Position numbers and translations under genes: made by a program. From NCBI GenBank assembly GCA_963575645.1, contig OY754469.1:10000001-10064000 (forward strand): 64,000 nt of DNA. The letters are read 5' to 3'. How positions within the stretch are numbered: the stretch's first letter is position 1; the number at the start of each line of letters is the position of its first letter. This document shows positions 55,101 to 64,000 of this stretch, in pieces. Origin of the DNA: Xanthostigma xanthostigma (lineage: Eukaryota > Arthropoda > Insecta > Raphidioptera > Raphidiidae). The notes under the pieces were generated by a model, which worked only from the letters and a program-made list of their open reading frames with translations, was not told the DNA's origin and did no database searches.

Positions 55101-57441
55101 GTGAACAAGGTTGTCGTGAATTCGTTTGTGGAATCATGGAAACTGACTCTGCGCAGGAAGACTCGAGTAACTCGGGACCTTATTGGAATAAGTTGGTGAA
55201 CTGAAGTTCCTGATGTTCAGTCATAATTTTCTCGTATTATTTTAGCAATAAGGCGCAAAGAAAACGGCTGGTCAGATGATGAGCACCCGCTGGTATTTCT
55301 TTTTCTTGGTTCATCGGGGATAGGAAAAACAGAATTAGCTAAACGGTTGGCTTCTTACATTCACAAAGATAAACCTAATGGATTCATTCGCTTAGACATG
55401 TCTGAGTATCAAGAAAAACACGAGGTAAATTAATAATTGTTTAAACCGGGGATGTCAAATTCATTTCAGCCGTGGTCTATTTCTTGTATTACTGTAACTC
55501 CTTAAGGAAGTACCCTCGATAAATGAATTAACAAACAGAAAATTACGAAAATTTGCGAATATGTCAGAACCTTTTCAAAAATGACTCAGTTAAATTTTTG
55601 TGATTTTTGGTTGACTTTGAAAAAAGATATTGATAATTTTATTTCGCTTCTCTTAACATGGAGTCTTATGGAAATCTGTGATTTTGACGCACTCCATCAT
55701 TTATTAAGTTGGAATTGACAAACAGATTTTGATAAAATTTTCAGGAAATATAAACGAATATTCTATGAACATTTTTCTTTTTCCAAAACGTATAAAGCTT
55801 GCTTATGTTAATAGAAATAACTAAAACAAAGCCGAGCTTTTTAGCAATTCATAAACATGGCAAGACCGCAATATTATAATTTGTGGCGCGTCATTCAAAG
55901 GTAAGTTACGAAACTGCAGCAGTTTTGATATCGTAAAAACATACGTAAATTGAGTAAATGCTAAAAGCATAGTATTCCAAAAAAATGATAGTATATTATT
56001 ATTTCCGGAATGACAGGAATAAAGAAAAGCATTTTCATAAATTAATGCGAATTTGACACCGCATGCTGACTTATGCTGCGTACATAAGCACTTGTAACTA
56101 TGGAAAGGCATGCGGTGTTGCCAAATTATATACTACGTTACTCAAGTAGAAGACTGAAATTCTTTGACTTACTGCGTACCGAGGAGACTTCCTTAAGTCT
56201 AAAGACGCCTTTTAATTGAAGTAAATCCACTTGACTACGTTATATCGACTGAGGCTCTCGCGTAAATCCACAATTTAGTTCGATAATTTGTGTTACTTTA
56301 TTAAAATTTTGTTACTGCTGTTTTCGTTATTGAAGTTTGTTTACCGATTTTTAGTGTGTATTGATGTTTTTTTTAATAGGTTGCAAAATTAATTGGTGCT
56401 CCCCCGGGGTATATAGGACACGATGAGGGCGGTCAATTAACTAAAATGTTACGCAAATGTCCAACAGCAGTTGTATTGTTTGACGAAGTTGATAAAGCTC
56501 ACCCAGATGTCCTCACGGTTCTTTTGCAATTGTTTGATGAAGGTCGATTAACAGATGGTAGAGGGAAAACAATTGAATGCAAGGATGCGATATTTGTTAT
56601 GACGTCAAATTTAGCTAGTAATGAAATTGCACAGCACGCTTTAGATTTACGGGAAGCTGCTAAAGAAATGAATAAAAAGAAAATGGAGAGCGCTAATCCA
56701 GGTAAGAAAAATTTGTAATGTTATATATTTACAGAAATTAAAAGCTTAGAGTCAATGCCAAAGTTCTATCACGTTCTTTATTCGATGTTTGCAAATATTT
56801 TTTTATTTATATGCTTCGTTTTTTGCTTTTTAGATGAACAACCAATTTCCGAAAATATAACAATATCCAGACATTTCAAAGAGAAAGTCGTTCAACCTAT
56901 CTTAAAAAAACATTTTAGAAGGGATGAATTTTTGGGTCGTATAAACGAAATAATTTATTTTTTACCATTTTCACGATCGGAATTGCTACAGTTGGTGTGC
57001 AAAGAGTTGGAAATTTGGGCAAACCGGGTAATTATTATCATTATCCCAATAAGGGCGCACTATTAACGGATCCTGTATGAATTTAAATATTGACTAACCT
57101 GGTTAAATTAATTCTTACAGGCCAGACAAAAACATCACATCGAGTTGACTTGGGATCGGGCAGTTGAAGCAATTTTAGCCGACGGTTACAATGTCCATTA
57201 CGGCGCCAGGTCTATAAAATATGAAGTGGAAAGGCGCGTTGTTAACCAGTTGGCTGCCGCTCATGAAAGGGGCATCATTGGACAAGGCTGCAGCGTTCGA
57301 CTGTCGGCTGAATTTCCGGAAAACGATACGGATGGACCGGCGATTAAAATGAAAGTTAGGGGAAAAGGTTTAAAAGACTTCGTCGATGTAGAACAGTATC
57401 CGTTAGTGAAAACACTGGGCGGCTTTTTTTGGAATAAATAG
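51773..57441 (+). CDS. CLPB: Mitochondrial CLPB/Skd3: ankyrin-AAA+ disaggregase (8 exons)
   Basis: This is an ATP-driven protein disaggregase of the mitochondrial intermembrane space, homologous to animal CLPB (Skd3). The exons are 51773-52110, 53264-53457, 53607-53833, 54474-54588, 55246-55424, 56380-56701, 56834-57027 and 57121-57441. All are GT-AG and join in frame to 629 residues (human CLPB 707). The basic, Ser-rich N-terminus looks like a mitochondrial presequence, followed by a hydrophobic patch (about 73-88). Ankyrin repeats occupy about 113-240 ([30 protein letters not shown]). In the AAA+ domain Walker A is GSSGIGKT (313-320), the pore loop GYIGHDEGG, Walker B VVLFDE (382-387), sensor 1 N428, Arg finger in GRINE (R494) and sensor 2 GAR (551-553). 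All key residues are intact. The ATG at 51773 is the first in frame; another lies two codons on. Confidence 0.96.
52484..52930. mobile_element. TIR element carrying a 120-bp minisatellite (CLPB intron 1)
   Basis: The ends CAGAGTCGTATTTGG and CTAAATACGACCCTG are imperfect inverted repeats. The body is almost entirely the tandem repeat described separately. A target duplication was not identified, so the class is open. Confidence 0.55.
52574..52914. repeat. 120-bp minisatellite, nearly three units
   Basis: GATAAAGGGGTATGCGAATT starts at 52574, 52694 and 52814. Each unit holds two related half-units (GAACGATAAA(C/G)GGGTATGCG), so the array probably grew from a shorter repeat. Units differ by only one or two bases, which implies recent homogenisation. 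Confidence 0.95.
53264..53457 (+). CDS. CLPB: CLPB exon 2 (ankyrin repeats)
   Basis: It encodes [40 protein letters not shown] and [15 protein letters not shown], one canonical ankyrin repeat and the start of the next. The acceptor is TACTAG and the donor GTATGT; it ends in phase 1. Confidence 0.95.
53607..53833 (+). CDS. CLPB: CLPB exon 3 (ankyrin repeats)
   Basis: [40 protein letters not shown] and [20 protein letters not shown] closely follow the vertebrate CLPB order. The acceptor is TTTTAG and the donor GTAAAA; it ends in phase 0. Confidence 0.96.
54474..54588 (+). CDS. CLPB: CLPB exon 4 (linker to AAA+ domain)
   Basis: It encodes [20 protein letters not shown], then [18 protein letters not shown]. 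The [10 protein letters not shown] and IVGQE phrases are hallmarks of CLPB at the entry to the ATPase module. It ends in phase 1. Confidence 0.95.
54784..55088. mobile_element. hAT-like MITE in CLPB intron 4
   Basis: The ends CAGTGGCAGATTTACC and GTAAATCCGCCCCTG are inverted repeats. The flanks AATGAACT (54776-54783) and AATAAACT (55089-55096) match at 7 of 8 positions. 305 bp, non-coding. Confidence 0.8.
55246..55424 (+). CDS. CLPB: CLPB exon 5 (Walker A)
   Basis: [35 protein letters not shown] and [15 protein letters not shown] contain the nucleotide-binding P-loop. The acceptor is TTTTAG and the donor GTAAAT; it ends in phase 0. Confidence 0.96.
56380..56701 (+). CDS. CLPB: CLPB exon 6 (pore loop, Walker B, sensor 1)
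   Basis: [40 protein letters not shown] and [20 protein letters not shown], the core of the AAA+ ATPase. It ends in phase 1 with donor GTAAGA. Confidence 0.97.
56834..57027 (+). CDS. CLPB: CLPB exon 7 (Arg finger region)
   Basis: [20 protein letters not shown] and [20 protein letters not shown]. The acceptor is TTTTAG and the donor GTAATT; it ends in phase 0. Confidence 0.96.
57121..57441 (+). CDS. CLPB: CLPB exon 8 (D2-small/C-terminal domain)
   Basis: [20 protein letters not shown] (sensor 2 GAR) and [20 protein letters not shown], then a short C-terminal beta segment and stop. AATAAA at 57604-57609 is a plausible polyadenylation signal. Confidence 0.96.
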   Translation, partial: ARQKHHIELTWDRAVEAILADGYNVHYGARSIKYEVERRVVNQLAAAHERGIIGQGCSVRLSAEFPENDTDGPAIKMKVRGKGLKDFVDVEQYPLVKTLGGFFWNK

Positions 57442-58137
57442 TTTCAACGCATTTGTTTGTACTCGGTTTATAGTGAAGTCTGCAATCAACAAACTCGTGT
57501 ATTTTCAACACCGTCAATTTTCAACCGATTATACTCATACAAAGTGTCTCCTATGTTGCTCAGCTAGTGGAAACATACATTGGACAATGTTTGAACTCGA
57601 TTTAATAAAGGTTTTTTGATTGGTCTATGACTGCCATGAAGTGGTAATGAAAGAGAAATTGAAAATACATGAGTTCTTCAGTCTATTGTTTGGAGTAGAA
57701 TACTGTATTTATGTAAACAATAGTAGACAGGCCCTTCCAGTAGCAGAACAAGCTTAGTTAGAATTCGATATATTAATATTGTATTTGTAAGATTGTAACA
57801 AAAATAGTGCATTGTACATTTGTTTCTGGTTGATATTTTTATCAGTCATCTATATTTGATTTTTTTTCGAAATACATTTTTTTTTCCTTCTACACACTGT
57901 GTTATTTTTTGGACAATTTTAGAAAATCTCACGGATCCGATTCCAACTCGGTAGGCTTACAGATAATGACACGATGTAGTCACCAAGCCCCTCATTTGCT
58001 TCGTATCACTTACCGTTTCAAAGATAGACCCGTTTGAAGTGGTTTTCTGGAGAGCCTGGAATACGCGTTGGATGCATTTAAAATTCGATCTACTGATAGA
58101 AAACGACCCGCTGAATTCAACGAACGCACTACTGTGC
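57442..58137. other. CLPB 3' UTR and intergenic DNA
   Basis: The first about 190 bp to just past AATAAA (57604-57609) are probably 3' UTR. The rest has no recognised feature until the repeat array. Confidence 0.5.
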
Positions 58138-58485
58138 AAAATTTCATGCTTCTAGATCCACTGGTTTAAGCTGAGCGTTGTACGTCAGTCCAGTGTTAAA
58201 GTTAACTAAGTAGATTAACCCCCTTAGGGGATGAATTTTCAAAAATCCTTTCTGAGTGCTCACTTACGCCATATAGGGGACTTCTGTGCAAAATTGTATG
58301 CTTCTAGACCCACCGGTTTAGGCTGTGCGTTGTACGTCACTCCAGTGTTAATGTTTTAACTATTTAGATTAACCCCCTAAGGGATGAATTTTCAAATATG
58401 TTTTCTTAGAGTTCACCTACGTTATATAAGGAACCCCTACGCAAAATTTCATGCATTTAGACCCACCGGTTTAGGCTGTACGTTG
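58138..58485. repeat. About 152-bp subrepeats at the end of a 1.5-kb tandem unit
   Basis: GCAAAATTTCATGC-TTTAGACCCACCGGTTTAGGC-type units start at about 58136, 58287 and 58440. Each continues with TTAACCCCCTTAGGGGATGA and TTATATAAGGA-like phrases. Similar units occur at 59810-59960 and 62630-62945. Confidence 0.85.
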
Positions 58486-59964
58486 TCTTAGCCTTTATTA
58501 AGAAATTTTAAGAAAATAAAAGTGTAAAAAGTACATTTTATTGCCACAAACGGAAATATCAAAAATTTGCTATCCAGCTCCCAGAAACAGTTAGAGGTAT
58601 TTATAGTGAAAAGAGAATAGAAGAAGACAAAACATAGTTGCATAATAGTTTTTATACCCACACCACAATATTTAAACATAAGACAAAACATAGTTGCATA
58701 ATCGTTTTTATACTCACACCAAATATTGCCGTCTTTAATGACAATGCAGTGTCTCCAAAACTTTTTTAATATTAATTTCTGAAACTCGTGATTTTTTTTG
58801 TACAGGCAATAATTTGATAGATTTTGTCTAAGATCGTTTTAAAGACATGTAATAATATTAGCATTGGTGGGGGTAGGACGCAGCAATCAAGGAAGCAAAG
58901 TAAAACAAATGAATAATTTTAGTGCAAAGAGATAAAAGCTTAAAAGCGGCGTAAGCCAAGGAGAATGCGTTGCAAATTTAAAAGCTGTTAATTTTTCTTT
59001 ATCGCCTGTTTTTTTATGTTTCTGCAAAAATCCAAATCACAGCGGCGCTCCATGATTTGATTACCCGCCCCACTCTGCCACAGTGTCTAGGTCTGTTTAT
59101 ACGACCGTGATCTAAAGTTATTTGTCTTAAATATCAACTTTCGAACGCTTACTATATTTGCCGAAAGCTTGGTATATTTGCCCAATGTATAGTATTTGCA
59201 GTTAGAACTTTTAAACTTACAATTTCCGTTTTGATATATATTTTTGTTTTGTTTCGCAGAATTGTCTCAAAAACCTGTAAATCGAGTGAATTTCCGTGAA
59301 GAATTACACTTGACAAGGAGATAAAAGAGGAATTAATGTTTCAGCTTTTCAAGTCTAAATAAATTTTCAAAACTGTAAAATTACAGACATGACCTCTTGA
59401 TTGAGAACCGCAGTATACGCAGTACCCACATTACGCAATCGTCAAAAATTCGTCTGTCATTAATATAAACAAAAATGTATCAGGCGCCGCAGCCTTTCAG
59501 AAAAAATATCTTAATACATAAACTAGCTTTTACCCGCGACTTCGTCTGCGTAGAATTTATGTCTGTAAGCTAGGAATGTATACTATTTGCAGTTAGAACT
59601 TTTAAACTTAACATTTCCGTTTGGATATAGTTTTGTTTTGTTTTGCAGAATTGTCCCAAACACCTGTCAATAATCTCAAGATTGAAGCACATTTTTTTCT
59701 CTATAATTAAAAACGGTGCTCTGTCCAGGTCATAGGGGCCACATTATCCAAATGTGCCCCCAGGTTCTCCAAAAGATTAAAAACGGCCCTGGGTGTGCGT
59801 TGTACAGTCAGTCAATGTTAGAGTTTTAACTAATTAGATTAACCCCCCTTAAGGGATGAATTTTCAAATATATTTTCTTAGAGTTCACTTACGTTATATA
59901 AGGATCCCCTACGCAAAATTTCATGCATTTAGACCCACCGGTTTAGGCTGTACGTTGTCTTAGC
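58486..59964 (+). repeat. 1.5-kb tandem repeat, unit 1
   Basis: It runs from one TCTTAGC site (58486) to the next (59958). Nearly the whole length reappears at 61324-62951 with few differences. The interior has the phrase TTTTACCCGCGACTTCGTCT, found in many dispersed insect repeats, but no gene. Short frames inside are duplicated with the repeat and show no known domain. Confidence 0.9.
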
Positions 59965-61316
59965 CCAAGATTACTAGAGGATAGGTTGCATGGTAACTCT
60001 TGACCAATCAGAGAGCAGCGCGGGAATACGTCACATGTTTGCCCATTTTAAATAAGTACTGGAATAATACAGTATTATATATTGAAGTCAGCTGGCGTTT
60101 TTGTATCTTTTCATTTTTTTTTCTTGAACTTCTAACTGATAAATTGAAAATTTAAGAACAAGTTAAAATTTAGATTCTTTCAAACAGTAACTGGAAGTAC
60201 TGCAGTTTTAGAATACCTATTTAATTGTTTTCAAACTAACGGATTCAATTAATTGGAGTGACATATTGTTATTGAAATGCATAGAAAAGTTTATTATTTA
60301 TGAAATTATATATTCATAATGCCTCAAATTGGAGATATTTTTAATTTTTTTCTTTTAAATCACAATCTACTTTTTTTGTTTTTCAATGGTTTATTTATTT
60401 TACTTGATATTATGTCATGCGTCGCGAACAAGTATGTATAGCAATTTTTTCTTTTAATTAATTTTAAACGCATATTTACCTTTAAGGTAAATTTATTGAT
60501 TTACAATCAATTTCTAAACAAAAACTCGTACTTTTTTTTTTTTTTTTTGACTTTGGGATCCGTCCTATCGCCGGAAGCACTGCAGCCTCTTGGGCTTATT
60601 GTGCTATCTCCCAATCTCTTATATCACCCGATCCAATATCCTCGTTCGCTGTACTAGCTTGCACAGTCAATCAAAATCAACGAGCTAAAACTCCGTACCA
60701 AATTTTTTTAGATGTTTCGGTTGTGTATTCATTATTTTAGCCTGCAACTCGTCTTCAAAATCCTCGGGTTTAAAATGTTTACTGCAAATTCTTTTATTTG
60801 CAACATCCCATGCATCTTTGCGATAACATTTTCTTACCCATTCTTTTTGAATCTTGGGTTCTTTTGGAAAAGAAAAGAAGGAAAGTTTCTCTCCTATTTC
60901 CTTTGCCTTTTTAGAATTATTTTTGCACAATGCTACACTACAAACAACTCCACCAGGCATCTAAAAAATAGTTAAGATACCTGTAGATTTCTCAGCTATT
61001 AATTAAAATAGTTAAGATCATATTTTATAGATTAATTGTATGTTAGTTATTTTTACTTACCTTTATCACTTACTTTATTCACTTAGGTACTTACTTTACT
61101 TAAAACAAAATGATTCGTACAGTCAATCAGAGACAAAGAAGAATCAGTCAATTGAAATAATATAATTGATGGAACAAAAATTAGACTGTATTCACACAAA
61201 TGTCAAGCAAAAACATAACCTCTATCGGCAACTGGCAAACATGTGACGTAGCTACCTCCTCTAGCGTCACTCCCCTCTCAACGTTACCAGGCAACCTACT
61301 TCTCTAGTAATCTTGG
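59965..61316 (-). mobile_element. P-element-like transposon with THAP frame
   Basis: The inverted ends CCAAGATTACTAGAG are flanked by the 7-bp duplication TCTTAGC (59958-59964 and 61317-61323). It sits at the boundary between repeat units: the uninterrupted site TGTCTTAGCCTTTATT is seen at 58485-58500. Only a THAP domain remains coding; the 1352-bp copy lacks the transposase body. Confidence 0.85.
60685..60960 (-). pseudogene. THAP zinc-finger domain of a P-like transposase (truncated)
   Basis: 91 residues on the minus strand: MPGGVVCSVALCKNNSKKAK at the start, SFFSFPKEPKIQKEWVRKCY in the middle and ICSKHFKPEDFED near the end. C7, C12 and the later C-x2-H give the C2CH THAP zinc site, with the P and F positions also typical. 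THAP domains are the DNA-binding heads of P-element transposases. The frame stops right after the domain; a splice donor GTACGG at the end could link to a lost exon. No RNase-H-like catalytic region is found. Confidence 0.8.
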
Positions 61317-62951
61317 TCTTAGCCTTTATTAAGAAATTTTAAGAAAATAAAAGTGTAAAAAGTACATTTTATTGCCACAAACGGAAATATCAAAAATTTG
61401 CTATCCAGCTCCCAGAAACAGTTAGAGGTATTTATAGTGAAAAGAGAATAGAAGAAGACAAAACATAGTTGCATAATAGTTTTTATACCCACACCACAAT
61501 ATTTAAACATAAGACAAAACATAGTTGCATAATCGTTTTTATACTCACACCAAATATTGCCGTCTTTAATGACAATGCAGTGTCTCCAAAACTTTTTTAA
61601 TATTAATTTCTGAAACTCGTGATTTTTTTTGTACAGGCAATAATTTGATAGATTTTGTCTAAGATCGTTTTAAAGACATGTAATAATATTAGCATTGGTG
61701 GGGGTAGGACGCAGCAATCAAGGAAGCAAAGTAAAACAAATGAATAATTTTAGTGCAAAGAGATAAAAGCTTAAAAGCGGCGTAAGCCAAGGAGAATGCG
61801 TTGCAAATTTAAAAGCTGTTAATTTTTTCTTTATCGCCTGTTTTTTATGTTTCTGCAAAAATCCAAATCACAGCGGCGCTCCATGATTTGATTACCCGCC
61901 CCACTCTGCCACAGTGTCTAGGTCTGTTTGTACACCGTGATCTAAAGTTATTTGTCTTAAATATCAACTTTCGAACGCTTACTATATTTGCCGAAAGCTT
62001 GGTATATTTGCCCAATGTATAGTATTTGCAGTTAGAACTTTTAAACTTACAATTTCCGTTTTGATATATATTTTTGTTTTGTTTCGCAGAATTGTCTCAA
62101 AAACCTGTAAATCGAGTGAATTTCCGTGAAGAATTACACTTGACAAGGAGATAAAAGAGGAATTAATGTTTCAGCTTTTCAAGTCTAAATATATTTTCAA
62201 AACTGTAAAATTACAGACATGACCTCTTGATTGAGAACCGCAGTATACGCAGTACCCACATTACGCAATCGTCAAAAATTCGTCTGTCATTAATATAAAC
62301 AAAAATGTATCAGGCGCCGCAGCCTTTCAGAAAAAAATACCTTTATACATAAACTAGCTTTTACCCGCGACTTCGTCTGCGTAGAGTTTATGTCTGTAAG
62401 CTAGGAATGTATACTATTTGCAGTTAGAACTTTTAAACTTAACATTTCCGTTTGGATATAGTTTTGTTTTGTTTTGCAGAATTGTCCCAAACACCTGTCA
62501 ATAATCTCAAGATTGAAGCACATTTTTTTCTCTATAATTAAAAACGGTACTCTGTCCAGGTCATAGGGGCCACATTATCCAAATGTACCCCCAGGTCCTC
62601 CAAAAGGTTAAAAACGGCCCTGGGTGTGCGTTGTACAGTCAGTCAATGTTAGAGTTTTAACTAAGTAGATTAAGCCCCTTAGGGGATGAATTTTCAAAAA
62701 TCCTTTCTTAGTGCTTACCTAAGTTATATAAGGAATTCCTGTGTAAAATTTCATGTTTCTAGATTCACCGGTTTAGGCTGAGCGTTGTACGTCAGTCCAG
62801 TGTTAAAGTTTTAACTAATTAGATTAACCCCCTTAAGGGATGAATTTTCAAATATATTTTCTTAGAGCTCACTTACGTTATATTATAAGGAGCCCCTACG
62901 CAAAATTTCATGCATTTACACCCAGCGGCTTAGGCTGTACGTTGTCTTAGC
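61317..62951 (+). repeat. 1.5-kb tandem repeat, unit 2
   Basis: It continues the array after the P-like insertion (TCTTAGCCTTTATT at 61317) and runs to the next GTCTTAGC at about 62945-62951. It is longer than unit 1 by about one 152-bp subrepeat. It matches unit 1 apart from scattered substitutions and single-base indels. Confidence 0.9.
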
Positions 62952-63150
62952 CATTAAGGGAATTTAAGAAAATAAAGTGGTACAAAAGTAAATTTTATTG
63001 CCGAAACGGAAATATCAAAAATTTGCTATCCAGCTCCCAGAAGCACTAAGAGGTATTTATAGTGAATAGAGAATAGAAGAAGACAAAACATAGTTGCATA
63101 ATAGTTTTTTTACTCACACCACAATTTGCCGTCTTTAATGACAATCAGAC
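62952..63150 (+). repeat. 1.5-kb tandem repeat, unit 3 (truncated, more diverged)
   Basis: It begins like units 1 and 2 (AGAAAATAAA, TTTATTGCC, GGAAATATCAAAAATTTGCT) but carries deletions and stops near GCCGTCTTTAATGACAATCA, where a palindrome takes over. Confidence 0.8.
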
Positions 63151-64000
63151 TGTTATCTAATAAATTATATTTTTAAAATTTTAACCCCTTCCACAGTCAG
63201 GGCCGGACTAATCATCTTCGGCCTTTTTGAAATCTGAAAATAGTTGAAAAAAAGTAAATTCAAATATTGCTTTTTTATTGAGTTAAAAAGAATTCTAAAT
63301 TATCGGAAAAACTAGTTTTTAATAAAGTGAAACATAAGAACACATTTTCTTTAGATTTTAGAATAACCATATAAAAAGCTACACATTTTTATGTATTTGT
63401 TTTTTATACACAGTTATCAAACAGCAAAGTAAAACTATTATGCAATAGGTAATAATATTACAATACGGTGTGCAGGGCCGGATAATTGTATAGACAAATG
63501 AGACAAATGTCCAGGGCCCGGTTTTTAGAAGGATCCGGTCAAACTGTCTAATTTGAACAGATTTGTAAACAAGATTTACTTTGCTGTTGGACAACTGTGT
63601 ATAAAAAACAAATAAATAAAAAAGTGTAGCTTTTTATATGGTGATTCTAAAATCTAAAGAAAATTTGTTCTCATGTTTCATTTTATTAAAAACTAGTTTT
63701 TCCGATAATTTAGAATTCTTTTTATACACTCAATAAAAAAGCAATATTGAATTTACTTTTTTTCAACTATTTTCAGATTTCAAAAAGGCTGAAGTTGATT
63801 AGTCCGGCCCTGACTGTGGAAGGGGTTAAAATTTTAAAAATATAATTTATTAGATAACAGTCTGATTGGCATTAAAGACGGCAAATTGTGGTGTGAGTAA
63901 AAAAACTATTATGCAACTATGTTTTGTCTTCTTCTATTCTCTTTTCACTATAAATACCTCTAACTGTTTCTGGGAGCTGGATAGCAAATTTTTGATATTT
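63010..64000. repeat. Large palindrome running off the window end
   Basis: About 63010-63450 and 63560-64000 are inverted copies. Both contain the start of the 1.5-kb unit on the outside and, inside, CAGGGCCGGACTAATC (63199 and, inverted, about 63797-63812). The centre near 63510 has a further CAGGGCCGGATAATTG. The flanks of the inner element are themselves inverted, so an ordinary target duplication is absent. The right arm is cut by the window edge. Confidence 0.85.

Noticed and set aside
58488..58691. Identical 67-codon frames at 58488-58691 and 61319-61522 (minus)
   Set aside because: Identity reflects the recent tandem duplication; no domain, and the third unit does not keep the frame.
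1..64000. Any CRISPR array, operon, riboswitch or bacterial-type insertion sequence
   Set aside because: The repeats present are transposon-derived or simple tandem repeats without spacer structure, and the genes are spliced eukaryotic genes.

Overview
The window looks like nuclear DNA of an insect, or another arthropod with a similar genome. It is AT-rich, two protein genes are split by GT-AG introns (93 bp to about 7.3 kb), and almost everything else is built from transposable elements (TEs) of kinds common in insects: hAT, Tigger/pogo, mariner, TTAA-inserting, Harbinger and P-like DNA elements, Helitrons, LINEs with microsatellite tails, and Penelope-like fragments. I cannot name the species.

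Layout. 1-23.5 kb has no host gene that I recognise. It holds short non-autonomous DNA elements, several with exact target-site duplications (TSDs), a LINE reverse-transcriptase remnant (7.2-8.2 kb), a degenerate tRNA-Ile and back-to-back Helitrons (15.5-16.6 kb). 23.6-50.0 kb (+) is an eight-exon arylsulfatase B-like gene whose exons join in frame to 670 residues. Four of its introns exceed 4 kb and carry most of the mobile DNA, including long foldback elements that would be transcribed with the gene. 51.8-57.4 kb (+) is an eight-exon CLPB/Skd3 gene (mitochondrial ankyrin plus AAA+ disaggregase, 629 residues) with a 120-bp minisatellite in its first intron. 58.1-63.1 kb is a tandem array of a roughly 1.5-kb repeat, split by a P-element-like transposon with a THAP-domain reading frame. 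The window ends inside a large palindrome.

The two host genes lie head to tail about 1.7 kb apart and have no evident functional link: one is a secretory-pathway sulfatase with a predicted C-terminal membrane anchor, the other an organelle protein-disaggregating ATPase. The most unusual non-coding signals are several hammerhead-ribozyme-like motifs of the kind carried by Penelope-like elements, a head-to-head palindrome joining two LTR/tRNA-Lys primer-site modules, and nested insertions whose order can be read from the junctions. Exon joins, TSDs and inverted repeats were read by eye. Family names rest on termini and short protein motifs, not on database searches.
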